This document shows, one piece after another, positions 51,278-58,684 of a stretch of DNA of 64,000 nt. The position numbers were made by a program, and so were the translations under genes. This stretch comes from JAUMBM01 sp964441755 (GTDB lineage: Bacteria > Bacteroidota > Bacteroidia > Chitinophagales > Saprospiraceae). Position 1 is the first letter of the stretch, and the number at the start of each line of letters is the position of its first letter. The notes under the pieces are model-generated. The model searched no databases, was not told the origin of the DNA, and saw only the letters and a program-made list of their open reading frames with translations. The stretch is taken from contig CAYTVG010000006.1 in the NCBI GenBank assembly GCA_964441755.1, forward strand, positions 62,001 to 126,000, in the 5' to 3' direction.

Positions 51278-52771
51278 ATGCACTGGATAGAGATCATACA
51301 GGAACCTTGGGCAGTGAGAGCGCTGCTCGCCTCCGTCACCGTAGGATTGATGTGTGGTGTACTGGGCGCGTTCATTGTACTGCGCAACATGTCACTGGTA
51401 GGTGATGCGCTGGCACATGCCATATTGCCCGGTGTTGTAGCAGCTTACATAATTGTAGGCTACAGCACTTTAGCTTTTTTTGCAGGCGCTGTAGTAGCGG
51501 GTTTACTCACAGCAGCCGGCATCACATGGATACAGCACCGGGGGCACACCCGCAATGACGCTGCCATTGGCATCGTCTTCACCGCTATGTTTTCTCTGGG
51601 CGTGATGGGTATTTCGCGCATCAGTCGGCAGGAAGGCGTCCATTTAGACTTAAAAGACTTTCTTTTTGGCAATGTGCTGGGGGTATCTGATGCTGATTTA
51701 TGGCTGACAGGGCTGGTGGCTATTTACGTGCTGCTGAGTCTGGTCATTTTTTACCGTTACTTTCTGGTGACCACCTTTCAGGAAGTCATTGCCCGCACCA
51801 TGGGCATAGACGTCCGGCTGGTGCACTACTACCTTATGCTCCTATTATCTTTTGCTGTAGTAGCCTCGCTGCAGATGGTAGGCGTCATATTGGTAGTAGC
51901 CATGCTGATTAGTCCGGCCGCCACAGCCCTGTTGCTGAGTCACCGCATGAAAAAAGTCTTGGTATTATCGGGTTTGCTGGGCGTACTGTCGGCCGTGGCC
52001 GGCCTGTGGCTGGCCATTATATGGGAAACAACACCCGGTCCGGCCATGGCCGTGACCGCCACCAGCATTTACCTGTTGGCAGCCATTTTTGCCCCAGGCA
52101 AAGGGCTGCTGTACAAGTACCTATCCAAAAGATCCCTGCATCGCAAAGTAGCCAGCGAAGACATGCTCAAAGCGGCCTATCACAGCCAGCAGGCGGAAGG
52201 TGCCTTTGACGAGCAGCAATGGCGGCAGGCCGCCAACCTCAGCGCCAGTGAGTGGAGCAGGCAAAAAAACAGGCTGGGGCGCAAGGGCTGGCTCAACGCC
52301 AGCGGCAATGCCCTGAGTGAAAAAGGAGCGGCGGAAGCCGAACGGCTGGTGCGGGCGCACCGGCTTTGGGAAACATACCTGGCGCGACAGGCCGGTATGG
52401 ACATAGCGCACATTCACACTGATGCCGAGCACTACGAGCACCTGCTCACCGAAGAGATGCTGGAAGAGGTTGATGCCAGTCTGGGATACCCCTCGACGGA
52501 TCCCCACGGATCCCCCATCCCGGCCAAGGGGAGCCGGGAGCCCCTGCTCCTCACTACCCTGACAGCAGGGCAGCAAGGGCTGCTGGCGGAGCAACAACCC
52601 TCCGAGCACGTCAGTGCGCAACTCTGGCAGCTCGGGCTCATGCCCGGGTGTATATTGGAGATGAATGCACGTGCAGATAGCAGCAGCTATCAAGTGCTCG
52701 TGGCTGGCAAGCTGGTGGAGCTGCCGGCAGAGCTGGCTGCGGAGGTGGTTGTTTTTCTTGTAAAAGCCTAA
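51278..52771 (+). CDS. Metal ABC permease fused to DtxR-type regulator and FeoA-like domain
   Basis: A 497-residue fusion. Residues 1-275 form an ABC-3 (ZnuB/MntB/TroC) permease with eight or nine membrane segments (LGAFIVLRNMSLVGDALAHA near residue 35, MLISPAATALLLSHRM near 210). Residues 290-360 look like a degenerate DtxR winged helix (LSASEWSRQKNRLGRKGWLN). Residues 358-415 form the DtxR metal-binding and dimerisation domain with HRLWE, AEHYEHLL and DPHGSPIP. Residues 425-497 resemble FeoA/SH3. It probably imports manganese, zinc or iron and senses it. No ATPase or binding-protein gene is adjacent, so partners must be elsewhere. Palindromes resembling DtxR boxes precede it. Confidence 0.88.
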   Translation: MHWIEIIQEPWAVRALLASVTVGLMCGVLGAFIVLRNMSLVGDALAHAILPGVVAAYIIVGYSTLAFFAGAVVAGLLTAAGITWIQHRGHTRNDAAIGIVFTAMFSLGVMGISRISRQEGVHLDLKDFLFGNVLGVSDADLWLTGLVAIYVLLSLVIFYRYFLVTTFQEVIARTMGIDVRLVHYYLMLLLSFAVVASLQMVGVILVVAMLISPAATALLLSHRMKKVLVLSGLLGVLSAVAGLWLAIIWETTPGPAMAVTATSIYLLAAIFAPGKGLLYKYLSKRSLHRKVASEDMLKAAYHSQQAEGAFDEQQWRQAANLSASEWSRQKNRLGRKGWLNASGNALSEKGAAEAERLVRAHRLWETYLARQAGMDIAHIHTDAEHYEHLLTEEMLEEVDASLGYPSTDPHGSPIPAKGSREPLLLTTLTAGQQGLLAEQQPSEHVSAQLWQLGLMPGCILEMNARADSSSYQVLVAGKLVELPAELAAEVVVFLVKA

Positions 52772-52779
52772 AAGGAATA

Positions 52780-52859
52780 TTTTTGGGCGGCGGCAGCCGC
52801 CCAAAAACAGGAACTGTCTCCCGGGGCCGGCATTATAAAAGCAGCCCCGGGAGGCAGTT
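52780..52859. terminator. Paired hairpins between convergent permease-DtxR and yceI genes
   Basis: A GC-cored hairpin, 52780-52807 (TTTTTGGGCGGC-GGCA-GCCGCCCAAAAA, perfect), and a second, 52812-52859 (AACTGTCTCCCGGGGC, 15 of 16 pairs, 16-bp loop). They fill the gap between the two stops; T5 follows the second hairpin when read on the minus strand. Confidence 0.68.
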
Positions 52860-52860
52860 T

Positions 52861-53520
52861 TTACTTGCGCGCGACCAGTTGAAGCTGGATACCCACCTGA
52901 TCATTGATGATATCATCCTTGGCCGTACCCAGCACCCCTGCGTGGAACATTACATTCCACTGCGTGCGGTCGATGGTAAACTGAGGCGTAGAAGCCTTAA
53001 CCTCTGTATCTGTCACTTCAATCTTAGCCGGAACGGAAATACTCTTGGTGATGCCCTTAAGCATCAGGTTGCCCGTAATTGTATGCGTAGCATCGGGATT
53101 GCCTGTCAGCGGACTGACGCTGGTGATGGTGAACGCCCCGGTCGGGTAGGTAGCCACCTCAAAAAAATCAGAATCTTTGAGATGCGCCTCCAGATCCTCT
53201 TTGCCCTCACCCGGCTTCAGGTCCGCATTGGTGACGCTGTTCATATCGATGATAAACTCACCACCAGTAATTTGACCCTGATTGACCGTCATAGCTCCTT
53301 TCATTAGCAGGATATAACCGTTGTGACCGCCGCCGATTAACTTCGTCGCCTGCCAGTTAATCATACTCTTTTGCGTGTCTACAAAAAAAGGCTCTCCCGA
53401 GCCAGCAGCCACCTCTTTGGCTTCGGAAGCATCCACCTGATCACCCGCAGGTCCCTGGCCACAACTAAAAGCTACCAATACCATTGCCCACAAAATGAGC
53501 CCTTGTGAGATTCGATTCAT
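52861..53520 (-). CDS. YceI family lipid-binding lipoprotein
   Basis: A 219-residue YceI-family protein, whose beta-barrel (lipocalin-like) fold binds polyisoprenoid or fatty molecules in the periplasm. The N-terminus is a lipoprotein signal with Cys at about residue 20 (LVAFSCGQG). The domain runs from about residue 45: MINWQATKLIGGGHNGYI, GGEFIIDMNSVTNADL, DFFEVATYPTGAFTITS and a final strand set ending QLQLVARK. It stands alone on the minus strand, with its promoter in 53521-53670 (a near-match TAAATTTTG is 8-16 bases upstream of the ATG). Confidence 0.92.
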   Translation of the reverse strand: MNRISQGLILWAMVLVAFSCGQGPAGDQVDASEAKEVAAGSGEPFFVDTQKSMINWQATKLIGGGHNGYILLMKGAMTVNQGQITGGEFIIDMNSVTNADLKPGEGKEDLEAHLKDSDFFEVATYPTGAFTITSVSPLTGNPDATHTITGNLMLKGITKSISVPAKIEVTDTEVKASTPQFTIDRTQWNVMFHAGVLGTAKDDIINDQVGIQLQLVARK

Positions 53521-53670
53521 ATTACTGCAAAATTTAGCTATTGTAAAAAATCAATGATCCCCCAAAAACAAATGCCTGGTAATAAAAGTTGATAGTAGTT
53601 GAGGTCAATGGTTCGATGCGAGGCTAAAACCAAGCAGGGCTGCTCCCACAATGCCTGACGCGGGGATTGT

Positions 53671-53713
53671 TCGGGACACTTTGGGGCGGCCGTGCCGCCC
53701 CAAAGTGTCCCGA
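53671..53713. terminator. GC-cored hairpin downstream of the candidate RNA gene
   Basis: TCGGGACACTTTGGGGCGGC-CGT-GCCGCCCCAAAGTGTCCCGA, perfect 20-bp arms. It lies upstream of yceI but just past the minus-strand intrinsic terminator at 53741-53782, so it fits the 3'-end hairpin pattern if a minus-strand RNA ends here. Confidence 0.6.
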
Positions 53714-53740
53714 AACCGAAAGGGTATACAAACGGGAATA

Positions 53741-53782
53741 AAAAAAGCTCCTGCAACAGAGGAGGACATCCATTGCAGGAGC
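53741..53782 (-). terminator. Intrinsic terminator on the minus strand with no known gene before it
   Basis: Read on the minus strand: GCTCCTGCAA, a 16-base loop, TTGCAGGAGC (perfect 10-bp stem), then T7. This is the classic Rho-independent form. No protein-coding gene on this strand lies upstream before batC, which is on the other strand. Confidence 0.75.
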
Positions 53783-54060
53783 AATATTTACTATGAGAAA
53801 ACTACACTCAACAAATGTAAAATCAATTGTACATTCCGCAGGCACTGTTTACGGAAAGGCATATTGCATGATGTTGCGGTCGTACAGACTGACAGAATGG
53901 GAGAACAAAAGCAGCAGCGGCGACAAAAACTGTACTGCCATCTGCCTTTGGGCAACCGCAACACTTTTGTCAGACCCCAAGGCTGTGCCGACCTCCAAAA
54001 TAATCCTTACATTGTGTTGAAATTACTGTTTGGGCTGCCTAATTTAGCCTTAGCAAACAC
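53783..54060 (-). ncRNA. Candidate structured noncoding RNA ending at the terminator
   Basis: A minus-strand RNA is inferred from the strong terminator and the absence of any coding frame of useful length. Internal complementarity supports structure: GTGTTGCGGT pairs with ACCGCAACAT (10 bp with one wobble, about 53871-53956), GTACAG pairs with CTGTAC inside it, and a small TGCC-CAAA-GGCA hairpin lies between. The 5' end is not defined; TTATTTTG near 54005 is a possible -7 box. I could not match it to tmRNA, RNase P RNA, SRP RNA or a standard 6S RNA. Confidence 0.45.
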
Positions 54061-54099
54061 ATACAGCCAACGGGTAGTAACAAGAACAAGCTTACAACC

Positions 54100-54843
54100 A
54101 TGAAGAGGACAGACAATTACCTGCGCTACACACTGATGACACTAACAGCAGCCTGCCTGCTGCCGGCATTTTTGCACAGTCAATCAACCTCCGGGGAAGT
54201 TCATCGTTTATTGCGTGAAGGAGATCGTTTGTACCGGGAGCAGGCTTATGAGCGGGCTGCAGAGCAGTATCGGGCTGCAGAACGCAAGCAGGCCAGTCCG
54301 AAAAGCAGCTATAATCTGGGCAATGCCTATTATCAACAAGGCGACTATGCCAGCGCAGCCCGACAGTTTGAGCAGGCTGCTGAAGCAGCTACCCGGGCAG
54401 AAGATAAAGCCAGCGCCTACTACAACCTTGGCAACAGCTACTACCAGCAACAGCAGTTAGACAAAAGCATTGATGCCTATAAGCAATCGCTACGGCTACA
54501 GCCCGGCGATATGCAGACCAAGAACAACCTGGCCCTGGCACTGCGCGAACAGCAGCAGCAACAGCAGCAGCAGCAAAATTCTTCTCAGGCGTCCTCACAG
54601 CAGGATCAAAAGCAACAGCAGCAGTCCTCATCGAGCGGAGAGGGCGAGCAGCAGCAGGCATCGTCGGGTGAAGAGCCACGCGAGCAGCCTCCATCGGGTC
54701 GCAGCGGCGATGCAGCCGAAGGAACCCTTAGCAAGGACGAAGCCGAGCAACTGTTGCGCATAGCCGCAGAAGAAGAACAGAAGACCCGGCAGAAACTGCG
54801 GCGTTCGAAGGCAGGTAGTTGTGGTACTGACAAAGCCTGGTAA
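54100..54843 (+). CDS. batC: BatC-like TPR protein
   Basis: A 247-residue exported TPR protein of the Bacteroides aerotolerance (Bat) set. A signal-like hydrophobic segment (LMTLTAACLLPAFLHSQ, residues 12-28) is followed by three TPR units (SYNLGNAYYQQGDYASAARQ, YYNLGNSYYQQQQLDKSIDA). A long Gln/Ser-rich low-complexity region with nine consecutive Gln (CAG/CAA codons, 54550-54576) comes next, then an acidic-basic tail. BatC acts with BatA, BatB and BatD at the membrane in an incompletely understood stress role. It is followed by two batD-type genes. BatA and BatB (VWA proteins) are not in the window. Confidence 0.82.
   Translation: MKRTDNYLRYTLMTLTAACLLPAFLHSQSTSGEVHRLLREGDRLYREQAYERAAEQYRAAERKQASPKSSYNLGNAYYQQGDYASAARQFEQAAEAATRAEDKASAYYNLGNSYYQQQQLDKSIDAYKQSLRLQPGDMQTKNNLALALREQQQQQQQQQNSSQASSQQDQKQQQQSSSSGEGEQQQASSGEEPREQPPSGRSGDAAEGTLSKDEAEQLLRIAAEEEQKTRQKLRRSKAGSCGTDKAW
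54550..54576 (+). repeat. CAG/CAA microsatellite in batC
   Basis: Nine consecutive glutamine codons (CAG and CAA mixed) within the low-complexity linker of batC. Such tracts can change length by slippage in steps of three, which would keep the frame. Confidence 0.7.
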
Positions 54844-54880
54844 TCAATCACCAATCGTTAACTACTAAAAACAGAACATT

Positions 54881-55477
54881 ATGCGAATTTACATGATCTT
54901 GACCATGGGCCTGTTGCTGGCGGGCAGCGTATTGCGCGCACAGGATCAGGTTCAATTTACGCTTAGTGTAAGCAGCGATTCCGTACTGCTGGGTCACTAC
55001 CTGCAGGTTTCTTTTACCTTGGAAAACGCCCAGGGGCAGGATTTTGCCGGCCCTGAATTTCAGGATTTCGACCTGCTGTCGGGGCCCAATATGTCGACCA
55101 ATGTACAGATAACCAACGGCAACATGCGACAGACGATCCGCTACCAGTACTACATAAAACCCCGTATGGAAGGCCTGTACTACATAGAACCGGCCAGCAT
55201 ACGCGTAGGAGAGCGCATATTGGAGACTGCCCCGCTGCCCATCAAAGTATACCCCAATCCCGACGGCATCGAGCAGGCCCGGCCACGAGGAGCGCAGCCA
55301 GCGACCCCCTTTGAGCAGGATTCGTTCAGGCATCCGTTTTTTGAAGAATTCAGGTTTCCGAGCTTTGACCAGCTATTTGAAGGATTGTCGCTGCCCCGCG
55401 AATGGCAGCCAGCACCGCCCCCTGCCCGGGAGCGTAGCCCGGCCACCCCTGAAAAGCGCAAAACAACCCGTATCTGA
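54881..55477 (+). CDS. Short BatD-like protein (N-terminal domain only)
   Basis: A 198-residue exported protein equal to only the first part of BatD. After a signal peptide (about residues 1-20) the sequence VQFTLSVSSDSVLLGHYLQV and YYIEPASIRVGERILETAPL matches the N-terminal immunoglobulin-like domain of the full-length gene that follows. The last 70 residues are Pro/Arg/Phe-rich and end without a membrane anchor. The stop overlaps the next gene's start (TGATG), so the two are translated together. It looks like a tandem duplicate that lost its C-terminal half or a specialised partner of BatD. Confidence 0.78.
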   Translation: MRIYMILTMGLLLAGSVLRAQDQVQFTLSVSSDSVLLGHYLQVSFTLENAQGQDFAGPEFQDFDLLSGPNMSTNVQITNGNMRQTIRYQYYIKPRMEGLYYIEPASIRVGERILETAPLPIKVYPNPDGIEQARPRGAQPATPFEQDSFRHPFFEEFRFPSFDQLFEGLSLPREWQPAPPPARERSPATPEKRKTTRI

Positions 55478-57147
55478 TGATGAAGTGGCGCTACTTGTAC
55501 GTATGGCTTACGGTGCTCATGCCCCTGCTACTGCCTGCCCAGTCGGTGCGGTTTGAAGCCAGCACTGACACCCGGCAAGTACTTTTGGGCGACTATCTGC
55601 AAGTGACCTTTAGTCTGCACAATGCGGAAGGTTCGGACTTTCGGCCGCCGGCCTTCAACGGCTGCCAGCTGTTGGCCGGCCCCGGCAGTTCCGTGCAGAC
55701 TACTATCATCAACGGGCAGATATCGAAAACCATAGCCTATACCTACACCCTGCGGCCCGAGCGCAAGGGCAGGCTGACGATAGGTCCGGCCAGCATCAGC
55801 GTTGGTGGGCGACGGCTGACCACCAAGCCGCTTGACATCACTGTACTGGAAGCACCGGCGGGCGGGACGGGCAGCGGCGAAAAGGAAGTGTTCATTCGTG
55901 CAGAGATATCGGCTACCGAGGCCTATATAGGTCAGCAGTTGGTACTCGATTACAAGCTATACAGCCAGCGGGACATCAGCCACCTCAACCTGCTGTCGGA
56001 ATCCGACTATGCAGGATTTTACGTACAGGAAGTATCCACTTATGACAAGCAGCCACAGCGAGAGATCTTTGAGGGGCAGGCGTATTACACCCAGGTGCTT
56101 AAGCGGGTGCTGCTTTTCCCGCAGGAAGCGGGTAAACTTCGCATAGACCCGCTGTCGATACAACTGGAAGCCGTTGCCGGTGGCCGGATGCCCGGCGGAT
56201 TTTTCTCCCGGCTGGAAACGGAGCTACTCCCTGCCAGCACGCAAGCTTTGGCGATCAAGGTGCTGCCGCTGCCGCAGCCTGTGCCCCCCAATTTTTCGGG
56301 AGGCATAGGGGAGTACACCCTGGAAGCCAGCATCAGTCCGGCGGTGATAAGCACCGACGATGCAGCCCGGCTGCGGCTGGTCATTCGGGGAGCCGGAGAC
56401 ATCAAGCGCATTAATCCGCCCAGCCTGCAACTCAGTGACTCTATAGAGCTGTACGACCCCAAGGTAATCCGGGAAACCTACACAGAAGGGCCTGAAGGCG
56501 TACAGGGCGTCAAAGAAATTGAGTATCTGCTGGTTGGCCGCACTGCCGGCACCTATCGCCTGCGGCCGCAGCTCACTGTTTTTTCCCCTGAACAAAAGGA
56601 TTGGCAGACGCTGCAGGCGGCTGAACTGAGCCTGCGCGTACAATCGGGCCGGCCTGCCGGCACTAGTGGATTGCCCCCTGCGGGCGCTCAGTCCGGCAAG
56701 CCGGCCCCGTCCGGCAGCCTATGGTGGTGGCTTTTCGGCCTGCTGCCGGCTGCCAGCGTCGGCTGGTTTTTGTGGCGCCGCCGCCAGCGCAGGCGGCCGG
56801 CGACAGCTGAGCCGGCTGTGTACAAGCCTGCGAAGGCCAATGCCCTGCAGAAGCAGCTTGCGCGGGCGCAGGTGCACAAAGAAGCGGGCGACATGACTGC
56901 TTTTTACGACGAAATATACCGTGCCATTTGGCAATATGCGAGCAGTGCGAGCAGTGGCGGCACCGCTGAGCTCAGCCGACAGCAGCTGCAAGCACAGCTC
57001 AGCGCCCGCTGGGGCGAAGATAAAGCCTCGCGGATGCTACGGCTGCTGGCAGCCTGCGAGCGAGCCCTTTTCAGCGGGCAGCCGGCGGACGGCGATGCTG
57101 AGGCGGACTGGGCCGAAGCCCAGGCACTACTCAGCACCTGCGTATAG
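55477..57147 (+). CDS. batD: BatD protein
   Basis: A 556-residue BatD ('oxygen tolerance') family protein. A signal peptide (about residues 1-22) precedes repeated beta-sandwich domains (VRFEASTDTRQVLLGDYLQV, YTLRPERKGRLTIGPASISV, FIRAEISATEAYIGQQLVLDY). A transmembrane segment (WWWLFGLLPAASVGWFLW, about residues 410-427) and a cytoplasmic helical tail to the end complete it. It is anchored in the inner membrane with most of the chain in the periplasm and is expected to work with BatA/B/C. The frame overlaps the short BatD-like gene. Confidence 0.9.
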   Translation: MMKWRYLYVWLTVLMPLLLPAQSVRFEASTDTRQVLLGDYLQVTFSLHNAEGSDFRPPAFNGCQLLAGPGSSVQTTIINGQISKTIAYTYTLRPERKGRLTIGPASISVGGRRLTTKPLDITVLEAPAGGTGSGEKEVFIRAEISATEAYIGQQLVLDYKLYSQRDISHLNLLSESDYAGFYVQEVSTYDKQPQREIFEGQAYYTQVLKRVLLFPQEAGKLRIDPLSIQLEAVAGGRMPGGFFSRLETELLPASTQALAIKVLPLPQPVPPNFSGGIGEYTLEASISPAVISTDDAARLRLVIRGAGDIKRINPPSLQLSDSIELYDPKVIRETYTEGPEGVQGVKEIEYLLVGRTAGTYRLRPQLTVFSPEQKDWQTLQAAELSLRVQSGRPAGTSGLPPAGAQSGKPAPSGSLWWWLFGLLPAASVGWFLWRRRQRRRPATAEPAVYKPAKANALQKQLARAQVHKEAGDMTAFYDEIYRAIWQYASSASSGGTAELSRQQLQAQLSARWGEDKASRMLRLLAACERALFSGQPADGDAEADWAEAQALLSTCV

Positions 57148-57244
57148 CAGGGATTTTCCACCCCCCGGCGGGCGCTTTTTCACTCTTCAGCAACCAGGCC
57201 GGGCGAGCCCCCTTTCTGACTGGCAGATATACCCGGGCGGATGC

Positions 57245-57658
57245 CTATTTATTTTTCAGCAAGTCGCGGATTTCCCCCAGCAGCTGTTCGGCAGTAGGGC
57301 CGGCTGGCGGGGGTGGTGCAGCCTCCTCTTTTTCCCGTTGAAAACGATTGACTGTTTTCATCAGTAAGAAGATAGCAAGGCTGATGATCAAAAAATTGAA
57401 AACCACCTGGATAAAAGTGCCATAGCGGATTTGAACCGCATCTTTCACCTTTTCACCTGCGGCATTCAGCTCTTCAGCCTGTATGGTAAGAGCCAGATTG
57501 GCAAAGTCAACCTGTCCGATCAGCACCCCCAGCGGCGGCATCAGCAGATCGTTGGTGAAGGAAGTTACAATATTGCCGAAAGCAGCACCGATGATGACGG
57601 CAGTTGCCAGGCTCACCACATTGCCTTGCATAATGAAGGCCTTAAATTCTTTCCACAT
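57245..57658 (-). CDS. mscL: Large-conductance mechanosensitive channel
   Basis: A 137-residue MscL, the emergency valve that opens under membrane tension during osmotic downshock. From the ATG at 57658 it reads MWKEFKAFIMQGNVVSLATA, the usual N-terminus. TM1 is in VIIGAAFGNIVTSFTNDLLM and TM2 in FIQVVFNFLIISLAIFLLMK. A charged C-terminal helix (EQLLGEIRDLLKNK) follows. The 13 codons before this start are not typical of the family. It has its own promoter region before 57700 and no obvious operon partner. Confidence 0.95.
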   Translation of the reverse strand: MWKEFKAFIMQGNVVSLATAVIIGAAFGNIVTSFTNDLLMPPLGVLIGQVDFANLALTIQAEELNAAGEKVKDAVQIRYGTFIQVVFNFLIISLAIFLLMKTVNRFQREKEEAAPPPPAGPTAEQLLGEIRDLLKNK

Positions 57659-57703
57659 GACGGGATGTTTATAATAATCAATAAAATGTTGCAGCAAATC
57701 TGG

Positions 57704-58354
57704 TCAGGGCTTCTGGTACACAGCCTGTAAAAACGGGATTCCCCTGTCAAAATTTTTTTCCCACAGCGGGCTGAAGCCGGCCTGTAAAATAAGCTGACGG
57801 GTAGGCCTGCTGAGCTGGCAGCCCTCGGCAAGCACCCCCCAAAGTGGCTGCAGTGCCCGGAAGCAGGCCTTTTTAACCCAATGCCCCGGCTGCACATGCT
57901 CTATGACCAGCAGTTGTCCCCCGGGTTTCAGCCAGTTGAACAAGCTGTCCAGCACCTCTTCCGGGCGGGGAACCGTGCAAAGCACCAAGGTACACACAGC
58001 CGCATCGAAGGAGTCGGGTTTACAGCGGTCGGTAAAAGCAGCATCCAGCACCCCTGCCTGCACAAAGGTCATTTGCGGAGGTCTCTCCATAGACGACCAT
58101 TTTTGTCGGGCGATCGCCAGCATAGGTGCCGAGGGTTCGCAGGCCAGCACTTGCGCGCTACTGGCATACAACGGCAGATTAACCCCTGTACCTGCCCCCA
58201 CCTCCAGCACATAGCCTGAGAGCGGCGAGAGCAGCTCACGACGCATGGCCGTCAGCCAGGAGCGCTCTACCCGTTGCATGACAGGATCGTAAGCGCGGGC
58301 GAACAGCCGGCCGTAGAAGCCGGGAGTGACGGGAGGACAGCAAGAACAAGGCAT
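57704..58354 (-). CDS. Class I SAM-dependent methyltransferase
   Basis: A 216-residue methyltransferase. The S-adenosylmethionine site is YVLEVGAGTGVNLPLY (motif I), followed by VLACEPSAPMLAIARQK and FDAAVCTLVLCTVPRPEEVL (motifs II-III). It resembles the METTL7/UbiE-like group acting on small molecules or lipids; the acceptor is unknown. The N-terminus has a Cys-rich start (MPCSCCPPVTPGF). The ATG at 58354 is preferred over a start 12 codons earlier with no conserved sequence. It lies 46 bases upstream of mscL on the same strand. Confidence 0.88.
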   Translation of the reverse strand: MPCSCCPPVTPGFYGRLFARAYDPVMQRVERSWLTAMRRELLSPLSGYVLEVGAGTGVNLPLYASSAQVLACEPSAPMLAIARQKWSSMERPPQMTFVQAGVLDAAFTDRCKPDSFDAAVCTLVLCTVPRPEEVLDSLFNWLKPGGQLLVIEHVQPGHWVKKACFRALQPLWGVLAEGCQLSRPTRQLILQAGFSPLWEKNFDRGIPFLQAVYQKP

Positions 58355-58684
58355 GACGGTATGTGTTTGCGGCTCTTTCGGCAAGTGCACATCTGCCGAA
58401 CAGAGCTATCTTACGAAGATAAATAAGTATCGTGGAAATTATAACCGGAATTATCGACAGCTGGTAAAAAAGCGCTAATTTTGCGCCCTGTAGGCATGTG
58501 TTCAATGGCAACCAACGCCGCCGATGCGCGCGTTCAATAGCCAGCCTGCCCGGGGATTGTAAAGAATCTGAAAGCAGGCCGGTTGTTGGGTGTTTTGTTT
58601 CTCTGCTTTCAGCAGCGAAATACTTGTAAGACATAATTGCTGTAGAGGCGGCCCGGATTATCAAGCACAATAAGAATCAAGGAT
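58355..58684. promoter_or_regulatory. aspS leader region with promoter box and stem
   Basis: About 330 bp between the methyltransferase start and aspS. TAATTTTG (58476-58483) is a good -7 box on the plus strand. About 85 bases downstream is a 10-bp perfect stem, CTGAAAGCAG (58568-58577) with CTGCTTTCAG (58603-58612). The long leader could allow post-transcriptional control of aspS, but no T-box or known riboswitch was recognised. Confidence 0.4.

Noticed and set aside
53783..54060. tmRNA, RNase P RNA, SRP RNA or standard 6S RNA
   Set aside because: No TTCGA-type tRNA-like end, tag peptide, GAGGAAAGTCC, or SRP tetraloop region was found, and the pairing does not give a typical 6S rod with a central bubble.
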